Assembly: GCA_934183305.1 (NCBI GenBank)
Contig: CAKPSF010000001.1
Location: 62,001 to 126,000 of the forward strand
DNA length: 64,000 nucleotides
Direction: 5' to 3'
DNA from: an uncultured Clostridia bacterium
GTDB taxonomy: Bacteria > Bacillota > Clostridia > TANB77 > CAG-508
The position numbers and the translations under genes are program-made. Positions 53,168 to 62,559 of the stretch are shown here, piece by piece. How positions within the stretch are numbered: position 1 is the first letter of the stretch; each line of letters begins with the position of its first letter. Below the pieces are notes generated by a model. It was not told the DNA's origin, did not search any database, and was given only the letters and a program-made list of their open reading frames with translations.

Positions 53168-54640
53168 TTATTTTTTAAATGTTGGTTTGTTATGTTCTCT
53201 AAACTTAGTTTGTTGTTCATAAGCATATGCCGCATTTAAAATTGTTTCTTCTGCAAAATGTTTTCCTATTATTTGCATTCCTATTGGCATTCCTTGTTTA
53301 TCTAAATCACAAGGAATAGATATTGCTGGTAAACCTGCTACATTTATTGGAACAGTACAAATATCTGCCATATACATCTCTAAAGGATTGTTTGATTTTT
53401 CTCCTATATCGAATGTTGCTACTGGTGATGTTGGAGTAATTAAAACATCATATTTTTCAAATAATTTATTAAATTCATTTTTTATTAATGTTCTAACCTT
53501 TTGAGCTTTTTTATAATATGCATCATAATATCCAGAAGATAATACATATGTTCCAAGTATTATTCTTCTTTTTACTTCAGACCCAAAACCTTCTGTTCTT
53601 GAATTAACAAATATATCTTCTAAACTCTCATAGTTTGGTGTTCTGTATCCATATCTTATTCCATCAAATCTTCCTAAGTTTGAACTTGCTTCTGCACAAG
53701 ATATAATATAGTAAGTTGCCAAGGTGTAATCTGCTATTGATAGGCTACATTCTTCAACAGTTGCTCCCATAGCTTTATATTCTTCTATCGCTTCTTTAAT
53801 TGCATTTTTAACTTCTGGATTTACTCCTTCTCCAAAATATTCTTTTGGCACACCAACTTTTAAACCTTTTATATCTTTTTTCAATGAAGTTGTATAATCT
53901 TTTTTATCAGTTTCAACAGATGTAGTGTCTTTTTCATCTTTTCCTGCGATTACATTTAAAAGCAATGCACAATCTTCTACATCTTTTGTAAGTGTTCCAA
54001 TTTGGTCCAAAGATGATGCATATGCAACTAATCCATATCTTGAAATTAACCCATATGTTGGTTTTAAGCCAACTATTCCACATAGACTTGCTGGTTGTCG
54101 CACAGATCCACCAGTATCTGAACCTAATGCCCAAGGTAACATACCTGCCGCAACAGCTGCTGCACTTCCTCCTGATGAACCTCCTGGTACTTTATTTAGA
54201 TTCCATGGATTTCTAGTTTTCTTAAATGCTGAATTTTCTGTTGATGACCCCATAGCAAACTCGTCCATATTTAATTTTCCTAAATTAATCATTTTTTCTG
54301 CATTTATTTTATCCATTACTGTTGCATCATATGGAGCAACAAAGTTTTCTAACATTTTTGAACTACATGTTGTTTTTATTCCTTTTGTACAAATATTATC
54401 TTTTATCCCAATAGGAATACCTGCTAAACCTCTTGATGAAACTTTGCCATTATTTATTTCATTCTCTATTTCTTGTGCTTTTGTCATTGCATCTTCTGTT
54501 AATGTAGTTACAAAAGCATTTATATCTTTTTCCTTTTCATTAATTCTATCTGTATATGCCTTAGTTATTTGAGTTACTGTTAATTCATTTTTGTTTAACT
54601 TATCTTTTAATTCATGTACTGTTAAATCGGTAATTTCCAT
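53168..54640 (-). CDS. gatA: Asp/Glu-tRNA amidotransferase subunit A
   Basis: GatA is the glutaminase/amidase subunit supplying ammonia to GatB. The amidase-signature triad is visible: Lys in IGIKDNICTKG, and the two serines in PGGSSGGSAAAVAAG and GSDTGGSVRQPAS. Length 490 aa is standard. It lies between gatC and gatB in the conserved gatCAB operon, with GGAGGGAA ahead of the ATG. Confidence 0.97.
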   Translation of the reverse strand: MEITDLTVHELKDKLNKNELTVTQITKAYTDRINEKEKDINAFVTTLTEDAMTKAQEIENEINNGKVSSRGLAGIPIGIKDNICTKGIKTTCSSKMLENFVAPYDATVMDKINAEKMINLGKLNMDEFAMGSSTENSAFKKTRNPWNLNKVPGGSSGGSAAAVAAGMLPWALGSDTGGSVRQPASLCGIVGLKPTYGLISRYGLVAYASSLDQIGTLTKDVEDCALLLNVIAGKDEKDTTSVETDKKDYTTSLKKDIKGLKVGVPKEYFGEGVNPEVKNAIKEAIEEYKAMGATVEECSLSIADYTLATYYIISCAEASSNLGRFDGIRYGYRTPNYESLEDIFVNSRTEGFGSEVKRRIILGTYVLSSGYYDAYYKKAQKVRTLIKNEFNKLFEKYDVLITPTSPVATFDIGEKSNNPLEMYMADICTVPINVAGLPAISIPCDLDKQGMPIGMQIIGKHFAEETILNAAYAYEQQTKFREHNKPTFKK

Positions 54641-54652
54641 TGTGTTCCCTCC

Positions 54653-54937
54653 CTATATAACCTTAGGTATTTTAAACATATTTTCTTCTTGTTCTGGAGC
54701 ATTTTGAAGTAAAGATTTGTTATCTTCAAATACTTTTATCTCATCTTTTCTAAATACATTATAATTTTCTAATGCTCCTATTGATGTATCTAGCCCCTCT
54801 ATTGGTGCATTATCAACTATATTAGCATAGTTTAAAATATCTTGTAAATTTTTTATATATTCAGGTATTTCTTCCTCTTTTAACTTTAAATTTGCAAGTT
54901 TTGCTATATGCAAAATCTCTTCTTTACTTACATTCAT
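54653..54937 (-). CDS. gatC: Asp/Glu-tRNA amidotransferase subunit C
   Basis: GatC is the small linker that wraps around GatA and GatB. The 94-aa protein has the family pattern EILHIAKLANLKLKEEE, LQDILNYANIVD and the C-terminal RKDEIKVF and APEQEENMFKIPKVI. It is the first gene of gatCAB. Confidence 0.95.
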   Translation of the reverse strand: MNVSKEEILHIAKLANLKLKEEEIPEYIKNLQDILNYANIVDNAPIEGLDTSIGALENYNVFRKDEIKVFEDNKSLLQNAPEQEENMFKIPKVI

Positions 54938-55027
54938 TAATTATCATCTCCTAATCACATATAGAACACATTATATATCAATTTGCTCAAAATTTCAATA
55001 CTTTCGCATTGCTTTCTAACTAAAAAA

Positions 55028-55061
55028 TACACCATTAAAACCTATTAGATTTTATGGTGTA
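55028..55061 (-). terminator. Terminator after the M23 peptidase gene
   Basis: TACACCATTAAAA pairs with TTTTATGGTGTA around a 9-base loop; the minus strand continues into a T run. It lies 6 bases past the stop at 55067. Confidence 0.85.
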
Positions 55062-55066
55062 CTTTG

Positions 55067-56098
55067 TTAATATATATATTTTTGTGGATTTACAACTTTT
55101 CCATTTAAATGAACTTCAAAATGTAAATGATATCCTGTTGCAGCCCCTGTTTTTCCAACAGCTGCTATATTGTCTCCTGCATTTACGCTATCTCCTGCTG
55201 AAACATTTAATTTACTACAATGTCCATAATATGTTTGAACTCCATTTCCATGGTCTATTATTACTAGCTTTCCTAAAGAACCTTTGCTTCCAGCAAAAGT
55301 TACTTTTCCAGATGCTGTAGCTCTTATTGTTGTACCTTGCTTTGCAGCTATATCTAACCCTTTGTGGTTTGTACTTCCTACTCCTCCACCTGGTGATGAA
55401 CGTCTACCATATCTTGAAGTTATTGTTCCAGATAAAGGTTTAACAGATAATTTTATTCCATTTATACTATCTGATTTTTTTACTGTGCTACTTTTAGTTG
55501 TAGTTTTTTTGGTAGATGCAACTTTAACTGTCGCATTTGATTTTTTCATATTACTTAACTCGCTAGAAATATTTTCTTTGGCTTTTTCATTGCTTACAGC
55601 TAATATCTCTGCATCGTTTTCTGAATAAACCTGCAAAATACCTAACTTATCTGTATATTTTTCATCATATTCTTTTTTCAATTCATCTACTATATTTTGT
55701 GCCTCTTCTTGTGTTGATACATAAGTTTTATTTTCTCCATTTATCGAAATTGCAAATGTTGTGTATTGAATATTTAACTGGTCTTTTAATTCAGATTTTA
55801 TTAATTCTTCTTGCTCATCAATATTTCTATTTACTAATTTCAATTTTAACAATGGTGAATTTTCTAATGTTACAAATGCTATGTTATTTTTCTCTAAAGA
55901 AGCAATATTTTCATCTATATATTTATTTATATCATTCTTTGAAGTTACATATCCTATTTTTTCATTATTTATAGAAACTTCATATTGTGGTTTGTATTTA
56001 ATTAATATTATTGCAGTTATAATTAAAAATGCAACAAATGCTATTTTTAATAATTTTATAAACTCTTTTGTGTAGTATTTAATATTGTTGTTTAAAAT
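55067..56098 (-). CDS. Membrane-anchored M23 peptidoglycan metallopeptidase, apparent ATT start
   Basis: This is a LytM/M23 zinc endopeptidase acting on peptidoglycan cross-links outside the membrane. The catalytic domain is at the C-terminus: NHKGLDIAAKQGTTI with zinc ligands H and D, and GYHLHFEVHLNGK with the HxH. Ahead of it are two similar segments (QYEVSINNEKIGYVTS and FAISINGENKTYVSTQ). The frame has no ATG, GTG or TTG upstream of 55852, yet it stays open for 82 more codons and encodes a basic head and a membrane span (FVAFLIITAIILI). ATT at 56098 lies 11 bases after AAAAAAGGAG, so translation probably starts there, giving 343 aa. Confidence 0.82.
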   Translation of the reverse strand: MLNNNIKYYTKEFIKLLKIAFVAFLIITAIILIKYKPQYEVSINNEKIGYVTSKNDINKYIDENIASLEKNNIAFVTLENSPLLKLKLVNRNIDEQEELIKSELKDQLNIQYTTFAISINGENKTYVSTQEEAQNIVDELKKEYDEKYTDKLGILQVYSENDAEILAVSNEKAKENISSELSNMKKSNATVKVASTKKTTTKSSTVKKSDSINGIKLSVKPLSGTITSRYGRRSSPGGGVGSTNHKGLDIAAKQGTTIRATASGKVTFAGSKGSLGKLVIIDHGNGVQTYYGHCSKLNVSAGDSVNAGDNIAAVGKTGAATGYHLHFEVHLNGKVVNPQKYIY

Positions 56099-56197
56099 AA
56101 ATTAACACTCTCCTTTTTTGCATCTTTTAGTGCAACAAATATTATTATACTACATATTGTTCCAAATGTCAAATTATGTATACCTTTATCAATAAAT

Positions 56198-56228
56198 AAA
56201 GGTTTTGTTAAAATTTAACAAAACCTTT
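56198..56228 (-). terminator. Hairpin after trmL
   Basis: AAAGGTTTTGTTAAA pairs with TTTAACAAAACCTTT around a 1-base gap; the U tail on the minus strand is weak (ATTTATT). Confidence 0.65.
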
Positions 56229-56242
56229 GTATCTCATATTTT

Positions 56243-56752
56243 CTAAGCAAAATACTGGCTAATCTGTTGTAATCCCTCAAAGTTTTTTTGTCTTAAAACT
56301 TCATAAACTACAATTGCCACTGAGTTAGATAAATTAAGTGACCTTAGTCCTTCTCTCATTGGAATCCTTATAGCATTATTTATATTTTCTTTTAATAGAG
56401 TTTCTGGCAATCCTTTTGTTTCTTTTCCAAACAATAAAAATATCTCATCGTATTTATTATACTCAATTTCAGAATAAATATGTTTTGATTTTGTACTAAC
56501 TAAAAAAACATTGTTTTTTAATTTTCCATTTTCATATGCATATTTATTTAAAAACGCTTCTAAATTTTCGTGTTCTTCTATATCTAACTTGTCCCAATAA
56601 TCAAGTCCTGCTCTTTTTAAATATTTATCATTTATTTCAAATCCAAGTGGTTTAACCAAATGTAATTTTGCTCCAGTTGCAGCACATGTTCTTGCAACAT
56701 TTCCTGTATTTTGTGGTATTTCTGGTTCTACCATTACTATATTTATTTTCAT
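56243..56752 (-). CDS. trmL: tRNA (cytidine/uridine-34) 2'-O-methyltransferase TrmL
   Basis: TrmL methylates the ribose of wobble base 34 in tRNA-Leu isoacceptors. The 169-aa SPOUT protein consists only of the knot domain: VEPEIPQNTGNVARTCAATG, LLFGKETKGLPETLL and RIPMREGLRSLNLSNSVAI, all in TrmL form. It follows the 194-aa surface protein gene by 4 bases. Confidence 0.94.
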   Translation of the reverse strand: MKINIVMVEPEIPQNTGNVARTCAATGAKLHLVKPLGFEINDKYLKRAGLDYWDKLDIEEHENLEAFLNKYAYENGKLKNNVFLVSTKSKHIYSEIEYNKYDEIFLLFGKETKGLPETLLKENINNAIRIPMREGLRSLNLSNSVAIVVYEVLRQKNFEGLQQISQYFA

Positions 56753-56756
56753 AATA

Positions 56757-57341
56757 TTACTCTGCCTTATATTTTATTTTTATATTTTGAATATCAACTT
56801 TAAATTTGCTAGGAGGATCTGTTCTAGCAAGTCTAAGACTTAAATATATTTTCTTATCTTTATTTTTTATATAATTTCTATAAAGGTTTGGTTTAAGTTT
56901 AAAAGTAAAAGTATTTTTTGTTCCAATATTCTGACTAGGATATCTAACTTGATATACAAAATCTTTTTTATATTGATTAGGCGTATCTATACCCATGCCT
57001 ATTCCGCAACAAATAATAGTATCTGGCTTTTTTTCTTTTATTATATAATCAAATGAAATTATATAGGTATTTTTTTCATTTATTTCTATTCCAGTAAAAT
57101 AATCTATATAATATCCATTGTATGGATCATTAACTGCTGTATCCGAATACCTTTTTACCAAGTAACCAGCAATAATATCTGATGCATCGTCTGTTTTTGA
57201 TGTTATTTCTTGTCCAACAACATAAGCAGCATCATCTACATTATTAGATGATGTACCCAATATTCGTATTCCAAATGTTATTAATAATATTACAATTAAT
57301 ACTGCTGCTGCTATTAATAACGCTTTTGATGCATTTTCCAT
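56757..57341 (-). CDS. Membrane-anchored protein with one beta-sandwich-like module
   Basis: This 194-aa protein starts with a pilin-like hydrophobic helix (MENASKALLIAAAVLIVILL). The remaining 130 residues match the repeat module of the larger gene upstream: NTYIISFDYIIKEK, CCGIGMGIDT, VRYPSQNIGTKNTFTFKL and LSLRLARTDPPSKFKVDI. These look like a carbohydrate-binding-type beta-sandwich, by analogy with lectin-like modules. It begins 22 bases after that gene. Secreted or surface location is likely; ligand and function are unknown. Confidence 0.7.
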   Translation of the reverse strand: MENASKALLIAAAVLIVILLITFGIRILGTSSNNVDDAAYVVGQEITSKTDDASDIIAGYLVKRYSDTAVNDPYNGYYIDYFTGIEINEKNTYIISFDYIIKEKKPDTIICCGIGMGIDTPNQYKKDFVYQVRYPSQNIGTKNTFTFKLKPNLYRNYIKNKDKKIYLSLRLARTDPPSKFKVDIQNIKIKYKAE

Positions 57342-57363
57342 TTTATTACCTCTATTTATATAG

Positions 57364-59217
57364 TTAATCTAATGTATATCCATCATATTCAATTTCTATT
57401 TTTGATGGTGCAACTTCTGTTACAATTTCAATTTTAGTATAATCTTCATATGCTGGTAATTCTGGTAATGCAATACTTTCATATACAGTTTCACTTAAAG
57501 AATATAAATTTCCATTTGAATCTACTCCTGTATTTCTTGCTATGCATTGTTTTCTAAAATCTATATAATCAGCATAATTTCCAGTTTTTCTTAATGGTTC
57601 ATCTAAATATATATTTACTACTGAACTTACTTGTTCTTTATAAGGTACATAGTCTGTTGCAGTTTCTCCATATTCAAGTTGTACAGAACTAATATCTACA
57701 TTTACGTTAGCTTTTGAATTTGTTCTTGCAAATCTTATAAATAGAAAATTGTTATTACCTATATCAGATGGTGTAGTAAATGTAACAACATGTCTTCCAT
57801 TTGTTTTATTTGGGTATTTCTTGGTATAGATTATGTCACTGCTATAAGATTTTGTTCCATATCCAATGCCACACCCAATGTCATCAGTTGTCAAATTCAC
57901 TTTATAATCAAATGATAATGTGTATGTGCAGTCAGGTTGTAAAAAGAAATCTGTGGTTGTATTTATAAAATAATTATTCTCATATGACAAATTAAAGTCC
58001 GACACATTTATTAAGTTAACTGCATTTTTTACATTTTCGCTCTTTATTTGTATTCTGTATTTGCCATAAGGTGTGTACGCTGTTGCTATTGTTCCATATT
58101 CAAGTTGCATAGAACTAATATCTACATTTACACTAGCTTTTGAATTTGTTCTTACAAATCTTACAAATAAATACTTCTCATCCCCTATGTCGGTTGGCGT
58201 AGTGAATGTAACAACATGTCTTCCATTTACTTGATTTGGATATTTTAATTCTCTCATATCACTTGAATAAGCACTTGTACCATATCCAATACCACAATAA
58301 AGAGTACCTGATGTCGAATTTACTTTATAGTCAAATGATAATGTATATGTGCAATTAGGTTTCAAAAGAAATCCTGTTGCTGTATCCCTATAATAGAAAT
58401 CTTCATATGCTACATTAAAATCTGGTATATTTATTAAATTTACTGCATCTCCAACACTCTGCATTTCGCAAGGTACATAATCTGTGGCTGTTGATCCTTT
58501 TTCTAGCTGTATATTTTTAAATTTTACATTAAGATTAGTATTTGCTCCATTATTTCCTTGCAAGTTAAACCCAAATACTTCTAAATCACTTTCTATTGTG
58601 AATTTTATTGATTTTCTTTCCCATTGTTTTGGTGTTATATTTACATATTCTCTATATGAGCTATTGTCTTTAAATAATACTCCTACTCTAACTTGTTTGG
58701 TTCCCGCATCATCATCTGCCATTACATCAAATGAAAACGTATATGTTCCTGCTTTAAGAACACTAACATTAGATTTCATAAAACAATAGCTTACTCCACT
58801 ACTAACTGTATTTGTAATTACTCCATCTGAAATAGTAGAAATGTTAGTTTTAGAACCATTTGAGTAATAAAAATCAGTTACTGAATTTATATTAAATAAA
58901 TTAACACTTTGGGTCGTGTTTCCGTATATTCTATAGTTAACTAATTTACTTTCAAATGTTTTTTCCAATTCTAAGGTATTAGAATTATCAACATACGCAG
59001 TTAAATTTTGTCTATTCTTTTTTCTTAAATCGGTATATACATCTGTATAAGATGAACTATCATTTGACTTATAATAGATTTCTTTGATTAAACTAAATTG
59101 TTCTTTTAATGATTTAGAATTATTTATAACATTGGCATATGATATTATTAAAAAGCCTATCATAAATAATAAAGTTACCAATGTAAATATTGAAATTGAA
59201 CCTTTTGCTTCTTTCAT
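57364..59217 (-). CDS. Membrane-anchored surface protein with three beta-sandwich-like modules
   Basis: I do not recognise the full protein. The 617 aa begin with one hydrophobic anchor (KGSISIFTLVTLLFMIGFLI), similar to pseudopilin-like clostridial proteins. There follow three modules of about 125-150 residues, each ending in a phrase like QLEYGTIATAYTPYG. Modules two and three are close copies: both have NCTYTLSFDYKVN or near, CGIGYGT, GRHVVTFTTP and LFVRFVRTNSKASVNVDIS. The start MKEAKGSIS at 59217 has AAAGGAG upstream. The module style occurs in phage tail and adhesin proteins. Ligand unknown. Confidence 0.7.
   Translation of the reverse strand: MKEAKGSISIFTLVTLLFMIGFLIISYANVINNSKSLKEQFSLIKEIYYKSNDSSSYTDVYTDLRKKNRQNLTAYVDNSNTLELEKTFESKLVNYRIYGNTTQSVNLFNINSVTDFYYSNGSKTNISTISDGVITNTVSSGVSYCFMKSNVSVLKAGTYTFSFDVMADDDAGTKQVRVGVLFKDNSSYREYVNITPKQWERKSIKFTIESDLEVFGFNLQGNNGANTNLNVKFKNIQLEKGSTATDYVPCEMQSVGDAVNLINIPDFNVAYEDFYYRDTATGFLLKPNCTYTLSFDYKVNSTSGTLYCGIGYGTSAYSSDMRELKYPNQVNGRHVVTFTTPTDIGDEKYLFVRFVRTNSKASVNVDISSMQLEYGTIATAYTPYGKYRIQIKSENVKNAVNLINVSDFNLSYENNYFINTTTDFFLQPDCTYTLSFDYKVNLTTDDIGCGIGYGTKSYSSDIIYTKKYPNKTNGRHVVTFTTPSDIGNNNFLFIRFARTNSKANVNVDISSVQLEYGETATDYVPYKEQVSSVVNIYLDEPLRKTGNYADYIDFRKQCIARNTGVDSNGNLYSLSETVYESIALPELPAYEDYTKIEIVTEVAPSKIEIEYDGYTLD
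57640..58450 (-). repeat. Tandem duplication inside the surface-protein gene
   Basis: Two segments of about 380 bases (near 58450-58070 and 58020-57640) encode homologous modules and share long stretches of DNA, for example around 58210 and 57790 (GTAACAACATGTCTTCCATT in both). This points to a fairly recent internal duplication. Confidence 0.75.
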
Positions 59218-59395
59218 TATTTTTTCTCCTTTGCGTATATTTATAGTCTTCCCATTTTGCCACATTTATAATATTATAAAATTTTAAAAAATTCAATAGT
59301 TTAACTATATAAATTATAGTTTATCTAATAGAAATATATATATTTCTATTTTTATTATTGCTAACTTCCAAATTAATATTTCTTACTTATTCCAA

Positions 59396-59424
59396 TTGAC
59401 TTATTTATATTTTAATTATATACT
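59396..59424 (+). promoter_or_regulatory. Promoter of the porCDAB operon
   Basis: TTGACT (59396-59401), 17-base spacer, TATACT (59419-59424), about 37 bases before the GTG start. The gap from 59218 to here holds only short palindromes (for example TAGAAATATATATATTTCTA). Confidence 0.7.
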
Positions 59425-59461
59425 TAATGTGTTGATTTTTATTAAAAAAGGAGGAATCTTT

Positions 59462-60040
59462 GTGAACGATTTAATTGAAATTAGATGGCACGGTAGAGGC
59501 GGTCAAGGTGCTAAAACAGCTTCCTTATTATTAGCAGATGCTGCTTTTAATACTGGCAAATATATTCAAGGTTTCCCTGAATATGGTCCAGAAAGAATGG
59601 GAGCTCCTATTACAGCATATAACCGTATTAGTAACAAACCAATAACTATCCATTCTAATATTTATGAACCTGACTATGTCGTTGTAGTTGATGATTCATT
59701 ATTAGATTGCGTTGATGTAACTTCTGGTTTAAAACAAGATGGTGCGATAGTTATAAATACAACTAAGGATGCAGATGAAGTTAAAACAAAATTAAAAAAT
59801 TATTCTGGAAAGATTTTTACAGTTGATGCAAGAGAAATATCTATTGAGGCTTTGGGTAAATATTTTCCTAATACACCTATGCTTGCAGCAATAGTTAAGG
59901 TTTCTGGGGTTATGACAGATGAAGAACTTTTAGAAGATATGAAATCATCTTTTAAACATAAATTTGCTAAAAAACCTGAAGTTATTGATGGCAATATGAA
60001 AGCTTTAGAGCTTGCTTTAAAAGCTGTTAAACAAATATAA
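59462..60040 (+). CDS. porC: Pyruvate:ferredoxin oxidoreductase, gamma subunit
   Basis: Gamma subunit of the four-subunit oxidoreductase that converts pyruvate and CoA to acetyl-CoA, CO2 and reduced ferredoxin. The family start IRWHGRGGQGAKTAS and FPEYGPERMGAPITAYNR are clear. GTG at 59462 is the start, 7 bases after AAGGAGG; in-frame codons farther upstream lie in the promoter. Length 192 aa. It is the first gene of porC-D-A-B. Confidence 0.95.
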   Translation: MNDLIEIRWHGRGGQGAKTASLLLADAAFNTGKYIQGFPEYGPERMGAPITAYNRISNKPITIHSNIYEPDYVVVVDDSLLDCVDVTSGLKQDGAIVINTTKDADEVKTKLKNYSGKIFTVDAREISIEALGKYFPNTPMLAAIVKVSGVMTDEELLEDMKSSFKHKFAKKPEVIDGNMKALELALKAVKQI

Positions 60041-60057
60041 ATTGGAGGTTAAGTTTT

Positions 60058-60339
60058 ATGGAAATAACACCAAATACACCTGCTGAAGAATTAACAGTTG
60101 GTGGAAATATATATGAAGCTGGTAATGCAAGAAATTTTAAAACTGGAGATTGGCGTTCTTCTAAGCCTATTTTCTTAAGTGAAAAATGTAAACAATGTGG
60201 TTTATGTTTTCCAGTTTGTCCAGATGATGCTATACCAGTAAACAAAGAACAAAAAAGAGAAGATTTTGATTATGATTATTGTAAGGGTTGCGGTGTTTGT
60301 GCAAAAGTTTGTCCATTCGGTGCAATCACAATGGAATAA
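60058..60339 (+). CDS. porD: Pyruvate:ferredoxin oxidoreductase, delta (ferredoxin) subunit
   Basis: This 93-aa subunit carries two 4Fe-4S clusters: CKQCGLCFPVCP and CKGCGVCAKVCP. It passes electrons from the TPP site on PorB to external ferredoxin. It is 17 bases after porC with TTGGAGG ahead of the ATG. Confidence 0.95.
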   Translation: MEITPNTPAEELTVGGNIYEAGNARNFKTGDWRSSKPIFLSEKCKQCGLCFPVCPDDAIPVNKEQKREDFDYDYCKGCGVCAKVCPFGAITME

Positions 60340-60355
60340 GAAAGGAAAATAAATT

Positions 60356-61549
60356 ATGAGTATAAGAGAACGTTTAAGTGGAAATGAAGCTGTCGCTACA
60401 GCTATGAAACAAATAAATCCAGATGTTGTTGCCGCTTTCCCTATTACTCCTTCTACTGAAATACCTCAGTATTTCTCAACTTTTGTTAGTAATGGGCAAG
60501 TTGATACAGAATTTGTTGCAGTAGAAAGTGAACACAGTGCAATGAGTGCTTGTATAGGTGCCGAAGCAGCAGGTGCAAGAGCTATGACTGCAACTTCTGC
60601 AAATGGTTTATCTTTAATGTGGGAAATGATTTATATTGCATCTAGCTTACGTTTACCTATTGTTTTATCTTTGGTAAACAGAGCTGTATCTGGACCTTTA
60701 AATATACACAATGACCATTCAGACGCAATGGGAGTTAGAGATGCTGGATGGGTAATGCTATTTAGCGAAAACAACCAAGAAGCTTATGATAACACAATAA
60801 TGGCTCATAGAATTGCTGAACATAAGGATGTACAATTACCATTAATGGTATGCCAAGATGGATTTATAACATCTCATTCTATAGAAAATATTGAACTTAT
60901 AGAAGATGATAAAGTTAAAGAATTCGTTGGAGAATATCATCCAGAACATTACTTATTAAATAAAAAAGAACCTATTGCTGTTGGTCCTTTAGATTTACAA
61001 GCTTATTTATTTGAACATAAATTCCAACAGGCTGAAGCTATGAGAAATGCAAAAAAAGTTATTTTAGAAGTTTCAAAAGATTTCGAAAAAATGACCGGAA
61101 GACATTACTCTTTATTTGAAGAATATAATATGGAAGATGCTGAAATTGCAATAGTTTGTATGAACTCCACAGCTGGAACCACAAAATTTGTTGTAGACAA
61201 ATTAAGAGCGCAAGGAATTAAAGCTGGACTATTAAAAATAAGAGTTTATAGACCATTCCCAGGCGAAGAAGTTGCAAAAGCATTAGAACACGTTAAAGCT
61301 GTTGCAGTTTTAGACAAAGCTGATTCATTAAATGCTATTGGTGGTGCATTATTTGAAGATGTTGTATCTAGCTTATATGTTAATAAAAAAGATGTACCAG
61401 TTGTAAATTATGTTTATGGTATTGGTGGTAGAGATACAAAATCAAATGATATAGAAGAAGTATTTAATGATTTACAAAAAATTGTTAAAGACAATGGAAA
61501 AATTGATAATCCATATAGATATTTAGGACTTAGAAGGGAGGAAAAATAA
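60356..61549 (+). CDS. porA: Pyruvate:ferredoxin oxidoreductase, alpha subunit
   Basis: The alpha subunit helps form the TPP site. It shows AAFPITPSTEIPQYF near residue 25, ESEHSAMSACIGAEAAGARA, TATSANGLSLMWEM and NDHSDAMGVRDAGW, all typical of PorA; length 397 aa. It follows porD by 16 bases and ends next to the porB start. Confidence 0.95.
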   Translation: MSIRERLSGNEAVATAMKQINPDVVAAFPITPSTEIPQYFSTFVSNGQVDTEFVAVESEHSAMSACIGAEAAGARAMTATSANGLSLMWEMIYIASSLRLPIVLSLVNRAVSGPLNIHNDHSDAMGVRDAGWVMLFSENNQEAYDNTIMAHRIAEHKDVQLPLMVCQDGFITSHSIENIELIEDDKVKEFVGEYHPEHYLLNKKEPIAVGPLDLQAYLFEHKFQQAEAMRNAKKVILEVSKDFEKMTGRHYSLFEEYNMEDAEIAIVCMNSTAGTTKFVVDKLRAQGIKAGLLKIRVYRPFPGEEVAKALEHVKAVAVLDKADSLNAIGGALFEDVVSSLYVNKKDVPVVNYVYGIGGRDTKSNDIEEVFNDLQKIVKDNGKIDNPYRYLGLRREEK

Positions 61550-62503
61550 ATGGGATATAATTTAAAAGAAGTTATAGCAAATAAACCTTCTAGATTCACA
61601 GCAGGTCATAGAATGTGTGCTGGTTGTGGTGCTCCAGTTGTTGGAAGAATGGTATTAAGAGCTTTAAAACCTGAAGATCACGCAGTAATTTGTAATGCAA
61701 CTGGTTGTATGGAGGTTTCAACTTTCATATATCCATATACAGCTTGGACAGATTCGTTTATACATACAGCTTTTGAATGTGCTGGTGCAACATTATCTGG
61801 TGCTGAAGCTGCATATGTTTCTATGAAAAAGCAGGGAAAATTACCACAGAATGAAGACACTAAATTTATAGCCTTTGGTGGAGACGGTGGAACTTACGAT
61901 ATAGGTCTTCAAAGTTTATCTGGTGCTATGGAAAGAGGACATGATATGGTATATGTATGCTATGATAATGGTGCATATATGAATACTGGTATTCAACGTT
62001 CTTCTGCAACACCAAAATTTGCAGACACAACAACCTCTCCTGCTGGTAGCGTTATTCCTGGAAAAATGCAAACAAGAAAAGACTTAGCAAAAGTTATGGT
62101 AGGTCACCATTTACCATATGTTGCTCAAACTGCTGCTTATGGAAATTTCAAAGATTTATATGAAAAATCTGAAAAAGCAATATATACAAAAGGAGCTTGC
62201 TTCTTAAATGTACTTGCTCCATGTCCTAGAGGATGGGGATATTCTACTGATGATTTAATGAAATTAAATAAATTAGCTGTTGAAACTTGTTATTGGCCAT
62301 TATACGAAGTTATAGATGGTAAATACACAATAAATTATAAGCCAGCAAAAAAACTTCCAGTAGAAGAATTTTTAAGACCACAAAAGAGATTTAAACATAT
62401 GTTTAAACCTGGAAATGAGTGGATGATAGAAGAATTCCAAAAAGAAGTAGATGCTAGATGGCAAGAGCTTCTAGATTTAGAAGAAATGACAAACAAAGAG
62501 TAA
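61550..62503 (+). CDS. porB: Pyruvate:ferredoxin oxidoreductase, beta subunit
   Basis: The beta subunit binds TPP (GGDGGTYDIGLQSLSGAMER) and a 4Fe-4S cluster through CAGCGAP, later Cys in NATGCME and NVLAPCPRG. ANTGIQRSS-type motif reads YMNTGIQRSSATP, which fits pyruvate rather than other 2-oxoacid enzymes, though this cannot be settled by eye. Length 317 aa. Its ATG directly follows the porA stop and the Shine-Dalgarno GGGAGG lies inside porA. Confidence 0.94.
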   Translation: MGYNLKEVIANKPSRFTAGHRMCAGCGAPVVGRMVLRALKPEDHAVICNATGCMEVSTFIYPYTAWTDSFIHTAFECAGATLSGAEAAYVSMKKQGKLPQNEDTKFIAFGGDGGTYDIGLQSLSGAMERGHDMVYVCYDNGAYMNTGIQRSSATPKFADTTTSPAGSVIPGKMQTRKDLAKVMVGHHLPYVAQTAAYGNFKDLYEKSEKAIYTKGACFLNVLAPCPRGWGYSTDDLMKLNKLAVETCYWPLYEVIDGKYTINYKPAKKLPVEEFLRPQKRFKHMFKPGNEWMIEEFQKEVDARWQELLDLEEMTNKE

Positions 62504-62508
62504 AAAAC

Positions 62509-62542
62509 AAAAAGGAGATAATTAAAAAATTATCTCCTTTTT
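62509..62542 (+). terminator. Terminator after porB
   Basis: AAAAAGGAGATAATT pairs with AATTATCTCCTTTTT around a 4-base A loop, right after the porB stop. Confidence 0.85.
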
Positions 62543-62559
62543 ACTTTATTTAACAAACA

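Noticed and set aside
53925..54572. 215-codon open frame on the plus strand
   Set aside because: It is antisense to the well-conserved gatA and has no ribosome site; the frame stays open only because of gatA codon use.
57364..59217. Prophage tail gene
   Set aside because: The module endings resemble phage structural proteins, but no other phage genes are nearby and the protein has a membrane anchor.
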